Of a stretch of DNA of 64,000 bases, positions 52,643 through 64,000 are shown in pieces. Positions within the stretch are counted from its first letter, which is position 1; each line of letters starts with the position of its first letter. The notes beneath the pieces were generated by a model, which had not been told where the DNA came from, did not search any database, and saw only the letters and a list, made by a program, of their open reading frames with translations. The position numbers and the translations under genes were made by a program. This stretch comes from Rhodocyclaceae bacterium (GTDB lineage Bacteria > Pseudomonadota > Gammaproteobacteria > Burkholderiales > Rhodocyclaceae), in contig JADJAS010000007.1 in assembly GCA_016704145.1 (NCBI GenBank), forward strand, positions 1,116,001 to 1,180,000, written 5' to 3'.

Positions 52643-54052
52643 GTGATAGATATTCCGAAGGACGAGGAACTCTCGCCTAGCGACCGTTGGCAAAGGTGCG
52701 TTGGCGCCCTACAACGGGAACTGCCGCCACAGCAGTTCAATTCCTGGATCAAACCCCTACGCCTGGAAGTTAACCCGGAGGGCGAGCATCGGCTGTTGGT
52801 GCCCAACCGTTTCGTACTGCAATGGGTACGAGAACGGTATCTTCCCATGATTGAAAGTCTGCTGAAGGAAAATGCGGGACAGGAACTCGAACTCATCCTG
52901 GTCGTCAATGAAACCGCTGCCCCACCCAATCCACCGCCGTCGCTTGCCGATGCCATCGACAAGACCGACAACACCATTAAAGTCGCCACACTGCCCAACA
53001 TGGCGCAAGACCACCATGCGGTCTATGAAAGAACGCGTCTCAATACGGCTTTCACCTTCGAGACGCTGGTCACGGGACGTTCCAACGATCTTGCCCGCGC
53101 CGCCGCGCAACAAGTCGCCTTGAACCCGGGCACTTCCTACAACCCCCTGTTCGTTTATGGCGGTGTTGGTCTGGGCAAGACTCATCTGGTCCATGCGCTC
53201 GGCAACGAAGTATGGCGCCAGAACAACCGGAAGATCATCCGCTACGTGCATGCACACGACTACATCGCGGACCTGGTGCGCGCATACCAGCAAAAGGCCT
53301 TCGACAGATTCAAGCAATACTACTGCTCCCTCGATGTCCTGATCATTGACGATATCCAGTTCCTGGGTGGCAACAAGGAACGCACGCAAGAAGAGTTTTT
53401 CTTTGCCTTCAATACCTTGATTGAAGCCAAGAAGCAGATCGTCATCACCTGCGACACCTATCCGAAGGATATACAGGGCCTTGAGAACAGACTCATTTCC
53501 CGCTTCGACTGGGGACTGACGGTTCAGATCGAACCGCCGGAACTCGAAATGAGGGTCGCGATTCTCAAGAAGAAAGCCGAGGTGACCGGAGTGCCGCTCG
53601 GCGACGACGTCGCATTCCTGATCGCCAAGAATCTGCGGTCCAATGTCCGTGAACTGGAAGGCGCCCTCAACCGGGTGATCGCTTTTGCCGGCTTTCACAG
53701 TCGGGACATGAGCATCGAGGTTGCAAGGGAAGCGCTCAAGGATGTTATTGGCGCCCATAACCGCCAGATCACCCTGGAACTGATCCAGAAGTTCGTCGCC
53801 GACTATTACAAGATCAAGGTCGCCGAGATGTATTCACAGCGGCGGACGCGGGCCGTCGCCCGACCGCGCCAGGTGGCCATGTGGCTGGCACGCGAACTGA
53901 CTCCGCACAGCCTGCCTGAAATAGGCGATGCCTTCGGCGGACGCGACCACACCACGGTCCTTCATGCCTGCCGAACCATCACCGACCTGCGCGGCAAGGA
54001 TGGACAACTCAACAACGATGTTCATGTACTGTTGCAGTCGATCAAGGGATAA
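52643..54052 (+). CDS. dnaA: Chromosomal replication initiator DnaA
   Basis: The 469-aa protein has domain I (WQRCVGALQRELPPQQFNSW), AAA+ domain with Walker A GGVGLGKTHL and Walker B LDVLIIDDIQFL, and the domain IV signature GGRDHTTVLHACRTI. It opens the origin and binds DnaA boxes on both sides of its gene. GTG 52643 is the chosen start, since it gives the expected N-terminus length. Confidence 0.97.
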   Translation: MIDIPKDEELSPSDRWQRCVGALQRELPPQQFNSWIKPLRLEVNPEGEHRLLVPNRFVLQWVRERYLPMIESLLKENAGQELELILVVNETAAPPNPPPSLADAIDKTDNTIKVATLPNMAQDHHAVYERTRLNTAFTFETLVTGRSNDLARAAAQQVALNPGTSYNPLFVYGGVGLGKTHLVHALGNEVWRQNNRKIIRYVHAHDYIADLVRAYQQKAFDRFKQYYCSLDVLIIDDIQFLGGNKERTQEEFFFAFNTLIEAKKQIVITCDTYPKDIQGLENRLISRFDWGLTVQIEPPELEMRVAILKKKAEVTGVPLGDDVAFLIAKNLRSNVRELEGALNRVIAFAGFHSRDMSIEVAREALKDVIGAHNRQITLELIQKFVADYYKIKVAEMYSQRRTRAVARPRQVAMWLARELTPHSLPEIGDAFGGRDHTTVLHACRTITDLRGKDGQLNNDVHVLLQSIKG

Positions 54053-54255
54053 ACGCCTGAACAAACCGGTAATGATTGTGAATAAGCCGTCGATTCTCCA
54101 CGTCAGCGTATTTCATCCACAATCATCAACATTTGCTCCGACCGGCTTATGCCCAGGACGTTAGAATGGCTAGCCTCATGAGTTGCAACAACAAATATCA
54201 CTTATCCACACGATTCGACCTTCTCTACTATCAATATTAAACGGAGATATAACAA
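54053..54255. promoter_or_regulatory. dnaA-dnaN gap with DnaA boxes
   Basis: About 200 bp with three DnaA-box-like sites: TGTGAATAA (54077-54085), TCATCCACA (54113-54121) and perfect TTATCCACA (54202-54210). AT-rich ACAACAAATATCAC and ATCAATATTAAAC stretches flank the last box. It is either part of oriC or a DnaA-controlled dnaN promoter region. Confidence 0.65.
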
Positions 54256-55359
54256 ATGCTCCTGTTCAAAGGCCCTCGTGACCAGATCCTGATGCCACTG
54301 CAATCGGTTTGCGGGATTGTCGAAAAACGACATACCCTGCCGATCCTTTCCAATGTGCTGATGGAAAAAGATGGCGAGGATCTGACCTTGCTGGCAACGG
54401 ATATCGAGATTCAGATCAGAACCAGTACCGCGGCGGCCAGTGCGGACAAAGTGGCCTTGACGGTAGGTGCCCGCAAGTTGCAGGACATTCTTCGCTCGCT
54501 GCCGGAATCCACTGAAGTCATGCTTTCCCTGGATGACAAGCGTCTCCAGATCAAAGCCGGCAAGAGCCGTTTCAACTTGCAGACCTTGCCAGCCGAGGAT
54601 TTTCCGCGGATGTCCAGCGCTGACGGACAAGCCGTGCGAATCCAGCCGACCCAAGGGCAGTTCAAGCGTCTGCTGGCGCTCGTGCAGTACTCGATGGCTC
54701 AGCAGGACATCCGCTATTACCTCAATGGCCTGCTGTTGGTGATCGATGGAGCCGAGATGCGCGTGGTGGCCACCGACGGCCATCGCCTCGCCTTTGCCAG
54801 TGAAGCCCTGTCGGAGACCATGCCGCGCAGTGAAGTCATTCTGCCCAGGAAGACGATTCTGGAACTTTCTCGCCAGTTGTCCGACAACGATGAACCCCTG
54901 GAAATCGTCCTGACGCCGACTCAGGCCAGATTCAGCTTTGGCAACATCGAATTGGTATCGAAACTGATCGACGGCAAGTTTCCCGATTATGAACGCGTGA
55001 TTCCGCAGCAGCATGGCAAGGTGCTGGTGCTGGCGCGGGATGTGTTACAACATTCCCTGATGCGCGCCGCCATCCTCACCAACGAGAAGTTTCGCGGCGT
55101 ACGCCTGGTGTTGAGCAACGACAGCCTGAAGATAATGTCGACCAACGCCGAGCAGGAGGAAGCGCAGGAAGAGATCGAAGTCGCTTACCAGGGTGACAGC
55201 CTGGACGTTGGTTTCAACGTGACCTATTTGCTCGACGTACTCAATAACGTTGATGTCGATACCATCGAATGCCGGCTGGCCGACGCCAATTCAAGCGCCT
55301 TGTTCAAGCTGCCCGGCAACGAGCGCTTCAAGTACGTGGTCATGCCGATGCGCATTTGA
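54256..55359 (+). CDS. dnaN: DNA polymerase III beta clamp
   Basis: The 367-aa clamp starts MLLFKGPRDQILMPLQSVCG, with EKRHTLPILSNVLMEKDGED, YYLNGLLLVIDGAEMRVVAT and ending FKYVVMPMRI. It tethers polymerase III to DNA. Standard place after dnaA. Confidence 0.98.
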   Translation: MLLFKGPRDQILMPLQSVCGIVEKRHTLPILSNVLMEKDGEDLTLLATDIEIQIRTSTAAASADKVALTVGARKLQDILRSLPESTEVMLSLDDKRLQIKAGKSRFNLQTLPAEDFPRMSSADGQAVRIQPTQGQFKRLLALVQYSMAQQDIRYYLNGLLLVIDGAEMRVVATDGHRLAFASEALSETMPRSEVILPRKTILELSRQLSDNDEPLEIVLTPTQARFSFGNIELVSKLIDGKFPDYERVIPQQHGKVLVLARDVLQHSLMRAAILTNEKFRGVRLVLSNDSLKIMSTNAEQEEAQEEIEVAYQGDSLDVGFNVTYLLDVLNNVDVDTIECRLADANSSALFKLPGNERFKYVVMPMRI

Positions 55360-55390
55360 CTTTCGACGAACCAGACAGACTGGAAGTTCA

Positions 55391-57857
<2,467 letters not shown>

Positions 57858-57865
<8 letters not shown>

Positions 57866-58142
57866 TAACGCGTCGGCCACGGCCGCCGCAGACCTGCTGG
57901 CGGAAGTGGCGGACCTGATGGTTGCCGCCCTCAATCTCGATAACGCCGCCGGCGCTATCGATCCGGACGCTCCCTTGTTCGGCGAAGGCCTCGGCCTCGA
58001 TTCGATCGACATCTTGGAAGTGGCGCTGGCGGTGTCGAAGCGGTACGGTTTCCAGCTGCGCTCCGACGATGAAGACAACGTGCGCATCTTCGCCTCGTTG
58101 CGCAGTCTCGCGGACCACGTCGCCCAGCACCGGACCAAGTAG
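57858..58142 (+). CDS. Acyl carrier protein of the polyene-like cluster
   Basis: The 94-aa acidic protein has DSI in EGLGLDSIDILEVALAVSKR (Ser49), the phosphopantetheine site. It matches the ACP that opens aryl-polyene-type clusters. Its ATG lies 8 bp inside gyrB, so it is probably transcribed, at least partly, with gyrB. A second specialised ACP lies at 13209. Confidence 0.9.
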
Positions 58143-58149
58143 GCGCGCC

Positions 58150-58659
58150 ATGGCGGCAGGCCGCAACGAATGGCTGGGCTGGCTGCTGTCCGGAATTGTC
58201 CTGGCCGCTTGGGCATTGGGGTTCCATTATCTGATCGGCATCGCCCGGGTTGGCGTCTGGCTCGATCGGCTCGTGCTGGCTCAGCACGTGGGAGTGAATG
58301 CCACTCTCGGCTTCCTGTTCGGTCGCACCCTCTTCGCCGGGCGTCGGCCGCTGGTCACCGTTCTCGCCGGCCTCCTGCATGAAAACCCGAGCCCTGCCCT
58401 TCTCGTCTATACGCGCCGGGTCACGGTGGCCTGGACCTGGTTTTTCCTGGCGCTGACGGTTCTATCATTGTTGCTGTTCTTCTTCGCGCCCATCGAACTC
58501 TGGTCGTTCTTCGCCAACATCCTGACGTTGCCGCTGGTGGCCCTGATGTTCGTCGTCGAGTATGTCGTGCGCAAGCGCGTGCTGCCGGCAACCGAGCGAG
58601 CCGGTTTTCTCGCCGCCGTCCAGGCCTATCGATCCCATCGCGCCGGAATGAGATCGTGA
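58150..58659 (+). CDS. COG4648 membrane protein
   Basis: The 169-aa protein has four to five helices (WLLSGIVLAAWALGFHYLIG, LALTVLSLLLFFFAPIELWS) and PRRPLVTVLAG-like and VEYVVRKRVLP segments. COG4648 members accompany ACP and AMP-ligase genes in aryl polyene clusters. They are sometimes mislabelled as gyrase B because they lie after gyrB-like context. Role is unknown. Confidence 0.8.
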   Translation: MAAGRNEWLGWLLSGIVLAAWALGFHYLIGIARVGVWLDRLVLAQHVGVNATLGFLFGRTLFAGRRPLVTVLAGLLHENPSPALLVYTRRVTVAWTWFFLALTVLSLLLFFFAPIELWSFFANILTLPLVALMFVVEYVVRKRVLPATERAGFLAAVQAYRSHRAGMRS

Positions 58660-60005
58660 AGCCGCGCCGAACAGCGCTGACCGCGCATGCCGGGCCGGAA
58701 GACATCGTCGCCTGGCGAGCCGCGGCAGCCGTCACCCGCGACCAGTTTCTGAGCGACGTCATGACGCTGGCGCGGTCGTTGCCAGTGGGCGAATACCTGC
58801 TCAATACCTGCGAGGACCGCTACCGCTTCATGGTCGGTTTTTCGGCGGCGCTGGTCGCCGGCAAGATCAGCCTGTTGCCCGCCTCGCAATCGATGGCGAC
58901 GGTCCGGCAACTCGCGGCATCGTACCCCGGTCTGTTCTGCCTGCACGACGGCAAGGGTGCGAGCGCGGACGTGCCCCAACTGCCTTACCCGGAGATGCCG
59001 GTGGCCGTCGATTCGGCTCCCGTGCCGGAAATCGAGGTGGATCGGGTCGCGGTCATCCTGTTCACCTCTGGCTCGACGGGCCTGCCGGTGGCGCAAACCA
59101 AGACCTGGGGCGCGCTGGTCAGGAACGGCCGGGCGGAAGCCGCGCGGCTGGGTTTTCTGGATGGGCAAGGCACCTCGTTCGCCATCGTTGGCACCGTGCC
59201 GGCGCAACACAGCTACGGCCTCGAATCGACCATCCTGTTGACCTTGCACGGCGGTTGCGCGCTCTGGCACGGACGGCCTTTCTATCCGGCCGACATCGTC
59301 GACGCGCTGGCCGCCGTGCCCAGGCCCCGGCTGCTGGTCAGCACGCCCTTTCACTTGCGCGCGCTGCTGGAGTCGCAAGTCGGGCTGCCCGCCACCGACA
59401 TGATGCTCTCGGCCACGGCGCCGCTGTCCGCGGGGCTGGCGCGCGAGGCGGAAGTCAGGCTTGGCGGCACGCTGATCGAAATCTATGGCTGCACCGAGGC
59501 CGGCCAACTGGCCAGCCGCCGCACCGGCGAAACCGTCCGCTGGACGCCGCTGGCCGACATCCGGCTCGATCAGCAGGATGGTGTCACCTTCGCCTCGGGC
59601 GGCCATGTCGACGGCCGGCAGCGGCTCGGCGACGTCATCGAGCTTGGCGACGACGGCACTTTCCTGCTGCACGGCCGCCATGCCGACATGGTGAACATCG
59701 CCGGCAAACGCACGTCGCTTGCCTACCTGAATCACCAGCTGGGCGCCGTCACCGGTGTCGAGGACGGCTGCTTCTTCATGCCCGACGACGGCACTGATGA
59801 AAGCATTACGCGCCTCGCCGCCTTCGTCGTCGCGCCGACCCTGATGCCGCGCCAGCTGCTCGATGCCCTGCGCGGGCGCCTCGATCCGATCTTCCTGCCC
59901 CGGCCGCTGGTTTTCGTCGATCGCCTGCCGCGCAACGCCACCGGCAAGCTGCCGCGCGCCGAGCTGAAGGCGCTGTTGGCCAAGCACGCGAAGGCGGCGC
60001 CATGA
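58656..60005 (+). CDS. AMP-dependent acyl synthetase of the cluster
   Basis: The 449-aa protein has the P-loop A3 motif ILFTSGSTGLPVAQTKTWGA and IYGCTEAGQLASRRTG (A5), and ends RNATGKLPRAELKAL (A10 Lys). It activates a carboxylic acid (in aryl polyene systems 4-hydroxybenzoate or a relative) for loading on ACP. It overlaps COG4648 by 4 bp (GTGA). Confidence 0.9.
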   Translation: MKPRRTALTAHAGPEDIVAWRAAAAVTRDQFLSDVMTLARSLPVGEYLLNTCEDRYRFMVGFSAALVAGKISLLPASQSMATVRQLAASYPGLFCLHDGKGASADVPQLPYPEMPVAVDSAPVPEIEVDRVAVILFTSGSTGLPVAQTKTWGALVRNGRAEAARLGFLDGQGTSFAIVGTVPAQHSYGLESTILLTLHGGCALWHGRPFYPADIVDALAAVPRPRLLVSTPFHLRALLESQVGLPATDMMLSATAPLSAGLAREAEVRLGGTLIEIYGCTEAGQLASRRTGETVRWTPLADIRLDQQDGVTFASGGHVDGRQRLGDVIELGDDGTFLLHGRHADMVNIAGKRTSLAYLNHQLGAVTGVEDGCFFMPDDGTDESITRLAAFVVAPTLMPRQLLDALRGRLDPIFLPRPLVFVDRLPRNATGKLPRAELKALLAKHAKAAP

Positions 60006-60280
60006 CCGGCGCGACCTGGTGGGTGCCCCTCGATCACCCGGCCCTCGCCGGCCACTTCCCGGGGTGTCCCATCGTTCCCGGCGTCGTGCTGCTCGACCGC
60101 CTGCTGGCTTTTGTGGGCCAGCCTTGCGACATCGCCAGCGCCAAGTTCCTCAGCCCCGCCGGACCGGGCGAGACGCTGGAATTCCGCTGGCAGGCGGGAG
60201 CCTCCGGCGCCATCCGCTTCGATGTGGTTGGTGGCGGGCGCACCGTCGCCAGCGGCACCCTGACGCCGCGAGCACCGTGA
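60002..60280 (+). CDS. Hotdog-fold 3-hydroxyacyl-ACP dehydratase (ApeP-like)
   Basis: The 92-aa protein has HPALAGHFPGCPIVPGVVLL, the FabA/FabZ-like block with catalytic His. It is shorter than FabZ (about 140) as ApeP-type members often are. It would dehydrate hydroxyacyl chains of the polyene. It overlaps the acyl synthetase by 4 bp. Confidence 0.85.
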   Translation: MTGATWWVPLDHPALAGHFPGCPIVPGVVLLDRLLAFVGQPCDIASAKFLSPAGPGETLEFRWQAGASGAIRFDVVGGGRTVASGTLTPRAP

Positions 60281-61188
60281 ACACGACCGCCGACGGCGAC
60301 GCCGGCTGGACGCGGCGGCCGGAGCGCAGCCACCGGCCGATCCTGCGCCTGATGGTGTGGATCTCGCTGCGCCTGGGGCGGCCGATCGGCCGCCTGGTGC
60401 TGTACGGCATTGCCGCCTACTTCCTCGCCTTCGCGCCCCGCGCGCGCCGAGCCAGCGCCACATACCTTGCGCGCGTGCTCGGCCGTCAGCCGACGCTGGC
60501 CGAGCGCTATCGCCACGTGCTTGCCTTCGCCAGCACCATCCACGACCGCGTCTATTTGCTCAATGACCGCTTCGACCTGTTCGATATCGAAGTCGTCGGC
60601 GAAGACGTCATCCGCGCCGCCATGGCCGGCGGCCAGGGCGTGCTGCTGATGGGTGCGCACCTGGGCAGCTTCGAGGTCATGCGCGCGCTGGGGCGCCGGC
60701 ACGCCGGACGCGGCATCAGCATGCTGATGTACGAAGAGAACGCGCGCAAGATCAACGCCACGCTCGCCGCCGTCAACCCGGCCGCCGTGCAGGACATCAT
60801 TCCGCTCGGCCGCATGGCATCGATGCTGGCGGCGAAGGAGAAGCTCGAAGCCGGCCACCTGGTCGGCATGCTCGCCGATCGCGGCCTGGGTGAGGATCCG
60901 TCGCGTGCCATCGACTTCCTCGGCGTACCGGCATCCTTCCCGCTCGGTCCCTTCCGGGTCGCCGCCATGCTGCGCCGGCCGGTGCTGTTCATGACGGGTC
61001 TCTATCTGGGCGGCAACCGCTACCGCATCCATTTCGAATCGCTGGCGGATTTCTCGTCGGTCGAACGCGTCGGCCGCGACGCCGCCATCGAGGCGGCGCA
61101 GCGCGCCTATGTCGGCCGTCTCGAGCAGCACTGCCGCGCGGCGCCTTGCAACTGGTTCAACTTCTTCGATTTCTGGCGCGGGACATGA
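60277..61188 (+). CDS. LpxL/HtrB-like acyltransferase
   Basis: The 303-aa protein has an N-terminal membrane helix (IGRLVLYGIAAYFLAFAPRA), the H-x4-E catalytic block in LLMGAHLGSFEVMRALGRRH and the segment MLADRGLGEDPSRAIDFLGV. It probably moves an acyl or polyene chain onto a lipid acceptor. GTG start overlaps the hotdog stop. Confidence 0.88.
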   Translation: MNTTADGDAGWTRRPERSHRPILRLMVWISLRLGRPIGRLVLYGIAAYFLAFAPRARRASATYLARVLGRQPTLAERYRHVLAFASTIHDRVYLLNDRFDLFDIEVVGEDVIRAAMAGGQGVLLMGAHLGSFEVMRALGRRHAGRGISMLMYEENARKINATLAAVNPAAVQDIIPLGRMASMLAAKEKLEAGHLVGMLADRGLGEDPSRAIDFLGVPASFPLGPFRVAAMLRRPVLFMTGLYLGGNRYRIHFESLADFSSVERVGRDAAIEAAQRAYVGRLEQHCRAAPCNWFNFFDFWRGT

Positions 61189-61757
61189 AGCGATCTGGCG
61201 TGCTGCCATGGCTGACTTTGCTGGCGTGGCCTCTTCATGTTCACTCCGCCTGGGACGTCGACGCGCTGATGAAGAGCCTCGCCAGGCACGAAGGCGGCCG
61301 GGCGCGCTTCGTCGAAACCAAGACCATTGCCTTGCTAGACAAGCCGGTGGTGTCCTCCGGCGAGCTGCGTTATCAGCCGCCGGCACGCCTCGAGAAGCGC
61401 ACGCTGAAGCCGAAGCCGGAACTCATGGTCCTCGACGGCGATACCTTGCTGCTCGAGCGCGGCAAGCAGAAGTTCCAGGTACGCCTCGCGGAACAGCCCG
61501 AGGCGCTCGCTTTCGTCGATAGCCTGCGCGGCACGCTGTCCGGCGACCGGGCGACGCTGGAGAAGAGTTACAAGCTGCGCCTGGACGGCAACGAGCAGCG
61601 CTGGACGCTCGACCTGCTGCCCAACGACCCGCGCATCGCCGCCTTCGTGCTGCGCATCACCTTCGGTGGCGCGAACAGCCAGGTCGAGTGGATCCGCTAC
61701 CTGCAGGCCGACGGCGACAGTTCGACCATGACCATCGAACCGGTGGAAGCCAGGTGA
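61185..61757 (+). CDS. LolA-like periplasmic lipid carrier
   Basis: The 190-aa protein has a signal peptide (MKRSGVLPWLTLLAWPLHVH) and a LolA/LolB-like half-barrel: GRARFVETKTIALLDKPVVS, SGELRYQPPARLEKRT, ELMVLDGDTLLLERG and LPNDPRIAAFVLRITFGG. It would carry the lipid across the periplasm. The signal peptide overlaps copy 16 of the dispersed motif. It overlaps both neighbours by 4 bp. Confidence 0.85.
   Translation: MKRSGVLPWLTLLAWPLHVHSAWDVDALMKSLARHEGGRARFVETKTIALLDKPVVSSGELRYQPPARLEKRTLKPKPELMVLDGDTLLLERGKQKFQVRLAEQPEALAFVDSLRGTLSGDRATLEKSYKLRLDGNEQRWTLDLLPNDPRIAAFVLRITFGGANSQVEWIRYLQADGDSSTMTIEPVEAR
61197..61219 (-). repeat. 23-bp dispersed motif, copy 16
   Basis: Minus strand: AAAGTCAG, centre CCATGGCAGCA, CGCC. 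In the LolA-like signal peptide it is read as G-V-L-P-W-L-T-L. Confidence 0.9.
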
Positions 61758-64000
61758 CGCGATCGGGCCACCGTGCCATCGCGGTCTGGCTGCTGGGTCT
61801 GGTCGCCTGTGTCGCCGTCATCGCACAGACACGCTTCACGGCCGACATGTCGGCCTTCATGCCGCAACGTCCGTCGGCGACCCAGCAGCTGCTGGTCGAG
61901 CAGTTGCGCGAAGGCGCGCTCTCGCGCCTGCTGCTGGTTGGTATCGAAGGCGGCGAGCCGGCCGCCCGCGCGGAACTATCGAAACAGCTCGCCGGGCGGC
62001 TGGCGGCCAGCCCGGAATTCGCCGGCGTGCAGAACGGCGACGCGGCGGCGCTGGCGAAGGATCGCGACCTGCTGTTCTCCCATCGTTATCTGCTCAGTCC
62101 GGCCGTGAACCCCGGGCGTTTCACGGTCGACGGGCTGCGGCGGGCCATCGGCGACAGCATCGACCTGCTCGCCTCGCCGGCCGGGTTGATGATCAAGAGC
62201 CTGCTGCCGCGCGATCCCACCGGCGAGATGATTGAACTGGTCGGCGCCCTGGGCGCCGACCATGGTCCGGCCAGCGCCCACGGTGTCTGGATGTCGCGCG
62301 ATGGCCGGCGCGCGCTGCTGATGGCGCAGACCGTCGCCCCGGGCGCCGACACCGATGGCCAGGAGCAGGCGCTGGCGCGGCTAAGGGCCGCCTTCGGCGA
62401 GGTCCGCGAGCGGTTGCCGCAAGCGGCGGACATGCGCCTGCTGGTCTCCGGCACGCCGGTGTTCTCGGTTGATGCCCGCCGCACCATCCGGGGCGAAGTC
62501 GAACGTCTGGCCATCGTCAGCGGCGTCGGCATCATCGCGGTGCTGATGCTGGTTTTCCGTTCATTGCCGGCGCTGGCGCTCGGGCTGCTGCCCGTGGTCT
62601 CGGGCGCGCTGGCCGGGGTCGCCGCCGTCAGCCTCGGCTTCGGCCATGTGCACGGCCTCACCATCGGCTTCGGCACCACGCTGATCGGCGAGGCGGTCGA
62701 CTACAGCATCTATTACTTCGTGCAATCGCGGGAGGGCAACGATGGCGATTGGCGTGCGCGCTTCTGGCCGACCATCCGCCTCGGCGTGCTGACCTCGCTG
62801 TTCGGCTTCGCCTCCCTGCTCTTCTCCGGTTTTCCCGGCCTGGCGCAACTCGGCCTCTACTCGATGTCGGGCCTGCTGGTCGCCGCCGCCGTGACGCGCT
62901 TCGTGCTGCCTCCGCTGCGACCGGCGGGTTTTCGTCCGCCGGATGCCACGGCCATCGGCCGCGCCGTGGCGCCGCTGCTCGGCGGCCTGGGCCGGCTGCG
63001 CTGGCTGGCGTTCGGGCTGGCGGTGCTGGCGGTGGCGACGCTCGTCGTCCAGCGCGACCGTCTCTGGAATTTGCGGCTGTCGGAGCTGAGTCCGATGTCG
63101 CCGGCATTGCTGGCCCTCGACGAATCCTTGCGCGGCGAACTGGGCGCGCCGGGCCAGGGCTATCTGGTCGTCGTCGGCGCGCCCGAGCGCGAAGCGGCCC
63201 TGGCCGCCGCCGAGCGCGTCGCCGGGCGGCTGCAGGTACTGGTCGACCAGGGCGTCATCGCCGGCTTCGAGACGCCGACGCGTTTCCTGCCGAGCCGCGC
63301 CACCCAGCAGGCCAGGCGCGCCGCGCTGCCGGAACGCGACGAACTGGCGCGACGCCTGCGCGAAGCGACGGCGGGCCTGCCGCTGCGCGCCGAGAGACTC
63401 GCCCCCTTCCTCGACGATGTCGAGACCGCCAGAAGCGTCGAAAGTCAGCCGTGGCTGGACGCCGAGATACTCAAGGGCAGCCACCTGACCCTGGCGGTGG
63501 ACGCGATGTTGTTGCAACGGCAGTCGGGATGGTCCGTGCTGCTGCCGCTGCGCGCGCCGGCGGCTGGCGAGATCGATGCCGGCCGGGTGCGTGCCGCGGT
63601 GGCTGACGAACCTGGAGCGGCATTCCTCGACGTCGGCCGCGAAGCCAATCGCCTGTATGCCGAATACCTCGACGAGGCGATCGTGTTGTCGCTGGCCGGT
63701 TTCGCCGCCATCGCCGTGCTGCTGGCCGTCTCGTTGCGTTCGGTGCGCCGCCTGCTGCGCGTCATGGCGCCGCTGGCGATCGCCGTGCTGCTGGTCATGG
63801 CCGGCCTGGCGCTGGCCGGCGAGCGCATGACGCTGCTGCATCTGGTCGGGCTGCTGCTCACGGTCGCGGTCGGCTCCAACTACGCGCTGTTCTTCGACAA
63901 GGCCGATGCGGCCATCGAGCCGCGCACGCTGGCCTCGCTGGTGGTCGCCAACATCACGACGGTGATCGGCTTCGGCGCGCTGGCGACCTCGACGGTGCCG
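61754..64000 (+). CDS. MMPL/RND-type lipid exporter, 5' part
   Basis: The frame is open for 749 codons to the window edge, starting at GTG 61754. It has a membrane helix at residues 7-24, a periplasmic loop, then a cluster of helices (VSGVGIIAVLMLVFRSLPAL, GFGTTLIGEAVDYSIYYFVQ), a second loop and further helices near the edge (LVGLLLTVAVGSNYALFFDK). This is the two-half architecture of MMPL exporters. It would export the cluster's lipid. Copy 17 of the motif lies in the second loop. Confidence 0.9.
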   Translation, partial: MTRSGHRAIAVWLLGLVACVAVIAQTRFTADMSAFMPQRPSATQQLLVEQLREGALSRLLLVGIEGGEPAARAELSKQLAGRLAASPEFAGVQNGDAAALAKDRDLLFSHRYLLSPAVNPGRFTVDGLRRAIGDSIDLLASPAGLMIKSLLPRDPTGEMIELVGALGADHGPASAHGVWMSRDGRRALLMAQTVAPGADTDGQEQALARLRAAFGEVRERLPQAADMRLLVSGTPVFSVDARRTIRGEVERLAIVSGVGIIAVLMLVFRSLPALALGLLPVVSGALAGVAAVSLGFGHVHGLTIGFGTTLIGEAVDYSIYYFVQSREGNDGDWRARFWPTIRLGVLTSLFGFASLLFSGFPGLAQLGLYSMSGLLVAAAVTRFVLPPLRPAGFRPPDATAIGRAVAPLLGGLGRLRWLAFGLAVLAVATLVVQRDRLWNLRLSELSPMSPALLALDESLRGELGAPGQGYLVVVGAPEREAALAAAERVAGRLQVLVDQGVIAGFETPTRFLPSRATQQARRAALPERDELARRLREATAGLPLRAERLAPFLDDVETARSVESQPWLDAEILKGSHLTLAVDAMLLQRQSGWSVLLPLRAPAAGEIDAGRVRAAVADEPGAAFLDVGREANRLYAEYLDEAIVLSLAGFAAIAVLLAVSLRSVRRLLRVMAPLAIAVLLVMAGLALAGERMTLLHLVGLLLTVAVGSNYALFFDKADAAIEPRTLASLVVANITTVIGFGALATSTVP
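63441..63463 (+). repeat. 23-bp dispersed motif, copy 17
   Basis: AAAGTCAG, centre CCGTGGCTGGA, CGCC. In the MMPL gene it is read as E-S-Q-P-W-L-D-A. Confidence 0.9.

Noticed and set aside
58150..58659. Possible gyrase-related protein after gyrB
   Set aside because: The protein is a small membrane protein of COG4648 type with no gyrase motif; any gyrase label would be a carry-over error.

Overview
The window is GC-rich chromosomal DNA carrying the replication-origin region of a proteobacterium, most likely a betaproteobacterium of the Rhodocyclales type. This rests on gene order (mnmG-rsmG-parA-parB and atpIBEFHAGDC beside rpmH-dnaA-dnaN-gyrB), a DUF3683-type giant oxidoreductase, a DUF971-ubiE-Tim44-ubiJ run and a permease-less PTS. 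The genus is not determined. I saw no rRNA, tRNA or CRISPR.

Layout. 1-2.7 kb: end of an apbE-like gene, then EIIA(Man)-HPr-EI, a regulatory PTS without permease. 2.7-6.8 kb: a scarred accessory island with Rhs remnants, truncated primase-like and XerC-like genes, an immunity-like gene and a BrnT/BrnA-type toxin-antitoxin pair. 6.8-9.7 kb: TlpA-like thioredoxin, a flavocytochrome c sulfide dehydrogenase-type flavoprotein, a DUF411 protein and an ankyrin protein. 9.8-15.9 kb: a compact run linking a PhnD-like binding protein and hybrid histidine kinase to a PAP2 enzyme, an acyl carrier protein, a ketosynthase and a lipoprotein. 15.9-31.1 kb: OmpA-like lipoprotein, MATE exporter, DUF3683 FAD/Fe-S oxidoreductase, orphan NosD, HIT protein, two paralogous PilZ-like proteins, DUF971, ubiE, Tim44-like, ubiJ, a DUF3365 haem protein and a receiver-HATPase protein, ending at a perfect palindromic terminator.

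31.2-52.5 kb, almost all on the minus strand: ATP synthase operon, CBS protein, parB, parA, rsmG, mnmG with two parS sites upstream, a liv transporter (with a LivM-LivG fusion) placed between mnmG and mnmE, a TauE-type permease, mnmE, yidC, yidD, rnpA and rpmH. The strand of transcription switches at about 52.5 kb. From there dnaA, dnaN and gyrB run to the right, with DnaA boxes in both flanking intergenic regions. gyrB overlaps the first gene of an aryl-polyene-like lipid cluster (ACP, COG4648 membrane protein, AMP-ligase, hotdog dehydratase, LpxL-like acyltransferase, LolA-like carrier, MMPL exporter) that runs off the end.

The most unusual signal is a dispersed 23-bp bipartite motif: AAAGTCAG, an 11-bp partly conserved centre, then CGCC. 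I found 17 good copies on both strands, nearly all inside genes and in different reading frames, so the conservation is in the DNA and not the protein. It looks like an undescribed chromosomal signal sequence, for example uptake-like or nucleoid-protein binding.
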